This document shows positions 12,430 through 15,235 of a stretch of 15,235 bases of DNA, piece after piece. Origin of the DNA: Campylobacterota bacterium (GTDB lineage: Bacteria > Campylobacterota > Campylobacteria > Campylobacterales > Sulfurovaceae). The stretch lies in assembly GCA_030595845.1 (NCBI GenBank), contig JAUVCL010000031.1:1-15235 (forward strand). The letters are read 5' to 3'. Within the stretch, counting starts at the first letter, position 1. Each line of letters opens with the position of its first letter. Made by a program: the position numbers and the translations under genes. The notes under the pieces were generated by a model. That model saw nothing but the letters and a program-made list of their open reading frames with translations, was not told the DNA's origin and ran no database searches.

Positions 12430-15235
12430 ATGGTCCACTCTTCTAATTTTTATAAGCAGTTTCATTCTATTTTAATTATGTTCTTTATGCTGATGGCTTT
12501 TTCTTCATCAATATATGCTGCGGCAGAGATAACACTTGACAAGCGTCTTGGTTGGAATATAGTCGGTTTGGATAGTAATGATGTAATGTCAGGTCCAAAT
12601 ACTTTTCCAATCGGGTATCGTTTTTGTAACACGGGAGATGCTGTGGTAACAAATGTAGTTGGAACATTTGAGCCAGATGCGGCAGGTGATGCTTATATAC
12701 ACCTGGAACCAGGTACATCAGATACGATCACCGTTGATCAATTGGATGTTGGTGAATGTTATGATTTTTATTATAATATAGAAGTAACGAGAGCTGCTGC
12801 TGCATATGATCATACTTTGCCTTATCAAATAGGAGTGGTCTCCGATCAGACACCTACTTCAGTCAAATCAAATGCCGGTGAAGAGCTTTATGCAGAGCAT
12901 TTGATCTCTCAAAACCGTAATAGTATTAATTCGATTTCTGGTCCTTCACTTGTGTTAAAAGGACGTACCTATCATTTTCAATTGGATGGGAGTACAGCTA
13001 CCAACGGTTATGAGCAATTAGCAACTTTTTTAGATTTTCCAAATACGATCTTTCGTATTATTTCTGTCAACGCTGCTTATGCAGTTCCAACAGCATTACC
13101 AACTAATGATGCTATTTATGCCGATGCCTGTGGGTGGGTGACAGATCCTACTAGTCCTGATTATTTTACTTCGAATGGTGATGCCTGTGCTAATCCTGAT
13201 CTTTATCCTGGAGGAAAAGTCGGGGGAGAGATCTATATAGATTATGAGGTGGAAATTATTGGAACGGGAAGTAAAGATATTTCTGCATTAATTTATGACT
13301 TTTCCGGTTCAAGTTTCCATTATAATAGTGATTATGGTGTTGAAGTACTAGCTGTTCAGGCTATAGATGAAGAGGATTTGGATTTGTTGATCTTTAAGTC
13401 TGCCAGCCGTGCAGTGATGCCTGTGGCCTCAGGTGAGGTTGATACATTTACACTTTTGGTAAGAAACCCTGCGGCAGCGCAGACAAATGTATCTGTAACA
13501 GATACTTTACCGACAGGTTGGGGATATGTCTCTGGTTCAACACAAATAACCTGGAATGATGGAAGTGTAACGAGTGTAGAGCCAAGTGTATCAGGCCAAA
13601 ATCTTGCATGGACTCTTGGAAATATGGATCTAAATCAGACTATAAGCATTACTTTTGATGCTATTACAACACAGAACTTTATCGGAGGTGATATTTCAAC
13701 CAATCTTGCAAAAGTTGTCAGTGATACAAAAGACTTTACTTCAACAGTTGATATCAAGTTTATATCAATTGAAATAGAGAAAAGTTCGGTACCTCTACAG
13801 TCACCACTGATTGCAGGAGATACGATAGACTATACTCTTACCATACGCAATACAGAGCTAGACCTGACAACACGTTCCAATCTGACGGAAATTGCAGTAG
13901 AAGATATATTACCGACAGGCACGTCTTATGTTGCAGAAACATCAAGTGTGACAGCAAATATCACAACTGCATTCGGTAATTATCTGGATGTCTTGAGTAA
14001 TCAGGAGTATAATGGTACTGATGGTTCATTGGACTGGAATACAAATCCATGGATAGAATCAGAATCTCCTCAAAGTGCAACTGCAGACAATATTCAGGTT
14101 ATAGATGATCTTGGAAATTATGTTATTAAACTTGCAAGTGACGGTAATATATTGAGACATGCTGATCTATCAGGTTATAATCGTGCTTTTCTAAATGTTA
14201 CATATAAAGTATCTGCAACTAAGCCGGGCACACAGTTTTTGGCTGAAATATCGTCAGATGGTGGAAGTAGCTTTGATCCGTTAGAATCAAGTTTGGGTGA
14301 CACTTCTGGTATTCGTGTTGTGACCTTTGATATTTCATCTGATATTTCATCTGATACAGTAATCAAATTTAGTTTTCTACAGGATAATGGAGATGGTAGT
14401 TCTTTTGCACAACTTGATGATATTGAAATTCAACTTGCTAATCGTGTATTGCAGACAAATAATGCCGGAACAGCACCTGCTTTATTAACAGCAGCTGATG
14501 GTTATGACCTTTGGCCTGGTGAAGATATGAATATCACTTTTCAGGTTAAACTGGATGATCCTCTAGCTACTGGAATTACAGATATCAATAATACTGCAAC
14601 TGTTACTACAAGAGAACTTAGTGATCCAACAAGTTCAAATACAACGTCTGATCCGGTAGCAACAGCAAACCTCAATATCACAAAAACTGTTGATAACGCG
14701 ACACCAACGATGGGTGATAATGTGACCTTTACATTAAGTGTAGGGAATAGCGGTCCGGATACTGCAACAGATGTGAATGTTACAGACAACTTACCAACAG
14801 GATATGTGTATGTGAATGATACACCATCAGTAGGAAGTTATGATAATAGCACAGGAATCTGGGCAATCGGTAACTTGGCCAATGGTGCGACAGCAACGTT
14901 AGATATCGTAGCTACCGTACAAACAACAGGTAACTACCTCAATGAGGCGGATGTAACAAGTCCGACATCAGATCCAGACCCAAGTGATAATAATGACAGT
15001 GTGAGTACTGCACCAGTGCTGGTACCGATAGTTGAAGCAAATGATGACAATGTATTAGCAATACTAGCTAAACCAGTGACCATTGATGTTATTAAAAACG
15101 ATACAGGAGATAATCCACTTGATCCTACAACAGTACGGATCATTGATCCAAGTACTAGTGCATCAGTAGATGAATTGACGGTATCTGGTGAGGGAACATG
15201 GAAGGTAGACCTAGTAACTGGTGAGATTACATTTA
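12430..15235 (+). CDS. Large secreted surface protein with DUF11 and CshA-type repeats (partial, continues past window)
   Basis: The frame is open from ATG 12430 to the right edge (935 codons, no stop). AAGG at 12419-12422 is the ribosome site. Residues 1 to about 30 are a signal peptide: FYKQFH, then a hydrophobic core ILIMFFMLMAF ending SSSIYAAA. An N-terminal region (about 31-325) has four paired-looking cysteines (C66, C110, C234, C253) and no family I recognise. DUF11-like beta-sandwich units follow at about 333-445, at about 446-735 (interrupted by an inserted domain at about 530-672), and a classical one at 744-857 (VGNSGPDTATDVNVTDNLPTG). From about 868 a CshA-type fibril repeat begins (ANDDN, then VSGEGTWKVDLVTGEITF). 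The architecture fits a long stalk-like adhesin or matrix protein. Translation is probably riboswitch-controlled. Confidence 0.9.
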   Translation, partial: MVHSSNFYKQFHSILIMFFMLMAFSSSIYAAAEITLDKRLGWNIVGLDSNDVMSGPNTFPIGYRFCNTGDAVVTNVVGTFEPDAAGDAYIHLEPGTSDTITVDQLDVGECYDFYYNIEVTRAAAAYDHTLPYQIGVVSDQTPTSVKSNAGEELYAEHLISQNRNSINSISGPSLVLKGRTYHFQLDGSTATNGYEQLATFLDFPNTIFRIISVNAAYAVPTALPTNDAIYADACGWVTDPTSPDYFTSNGDACANPDLYPGGKVGGEIYIDYEVEIIGTGSKDISALIYDFSGSSFHYNSDYGVEVLAVQAIDEEDLDLLIFKSASRAVMPVASGEVDTFTLLVRNPAAAQTNVSVTDTLPTGWGYVSGSTQITWNDGSVTSVEPSVSGQNLAWTLGNMDLNQTISITFDAITTQNFIGGDISTNLAKVVSDTKDFTSTVDIKFISIEIEKSSVPLQSPLIAGDTIDYTLTIRNTELDLTTRSNLTEIAVEDILPTGTSYVAETSSVTANITTAFGNYLDVLSNQEYNGTDGSLDWNTNPWIESESPQSATADNIQVIDDLGNYVIKLASDGNILRHADLSGYNRAFLNVTYKVSATKPGTQFLAEISSDGGSSFDPLESSLGDTSGIRVVTFDISSDISSDTVIKFSFLQDNGDGSSFAQLDDIEIQLANRVLQTNNAGTAPALLTAADGYDLWPGEDMNITFQVKLDDPLATGITDINNTATVTTRELSDPTSSNTTSDPVATANLNITKTVDNATPTMGDNVTFTLSVGNSGPDTATDVNVTDNLPTGYVYVNDTPSVGSYDNSTGIWAIGNLANGATATLDIVATVQTTGNYLNEADVTSPTSDPDPSDNNDSVSTAPVLVPIVEANDDNVLAILAKPVTIDVIKNDTGDNPLDPTTVRIIDPSTSASVDELTVSGEGTWKVDLVTGEITF
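14329..14352 (+). repeat. 12-base tandem duplication in the surface-protein gene
   Basis: GATATTTCATCT occurs twice in direct succession (14329-14340 and 14341-14352), followed by GATAC, and gives DISSDISSD in the protein. It preserves the frame and looks like a recent small slippage duplication in the inserted domain. Confidence 0.8.

Overview
The window reads as a stretch of chromosome from a Campylobacterota (Epsilonproteobacteria) bacterium, probably Sulfurovum- or Sulfurimonas-like. This is inferred from the moderately AT-rich coding sequence, T-rich promoters with a good -10 and a poor -35, the leuS-lptE-folC-mfd order, and the look of the proteins. No species can be assigned from the sequence alone.

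Layout. Bases 1-1845 (minus strand) carry dnaX, running off the left edge. From 1979 everything is on the plus strand: a YpfJ-type zinc metallopeptidase; then leuS, lptE, folC and mfd, close-packed or overlapping; then a membrane histidine kinase and response regulator that overlap by one base; then a 246-base gap with an extended -10 promoter and a cyclic-di-GMP-I (GEMM-I) type riboswitch; and finally the first 935 codons of a secreted DUF11/CshA-repeat surface protein that runs off the right edge.

Main points. (1) The riboswitch's 3' strand can pair with the Shine-Dalgarno region of the surface-protein gene over 12 of 13 positions. This suggests a translational ON switch that couples c-di-GMP to adhesin production. 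Two departures from the usual GEMM-I core look mutually compensating. (2) mfd is cut by one in-frame TAG exactly between the RNA-polymerase-binding half and the motor half; both halves otherwise look intact. (3) A family of inverted-pair palindromic repeats, whose 4-base arms change but stay complementary, occurs three times. Two copies lie in frame inside housekeeping genes (dnaX and folC). A second hairpin family with an AGGA loop occurs in front of dnaX and leuS. (4) The dnaX tail has a run of nine A followed by stops in both alternative frames.

How the genes relate. dnaX, leuS, lptE, folC and mfd are housekeeping genes for replication, translation, outer-membrane assembly, folate metabolism and transcription-coupled repair. 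The kinase/regulator pair and the riboswitch-controlled giant protein look like a sensory and surface-attachment module downstream of them. A direct link between the two-component system and the riboswitch is inference only.
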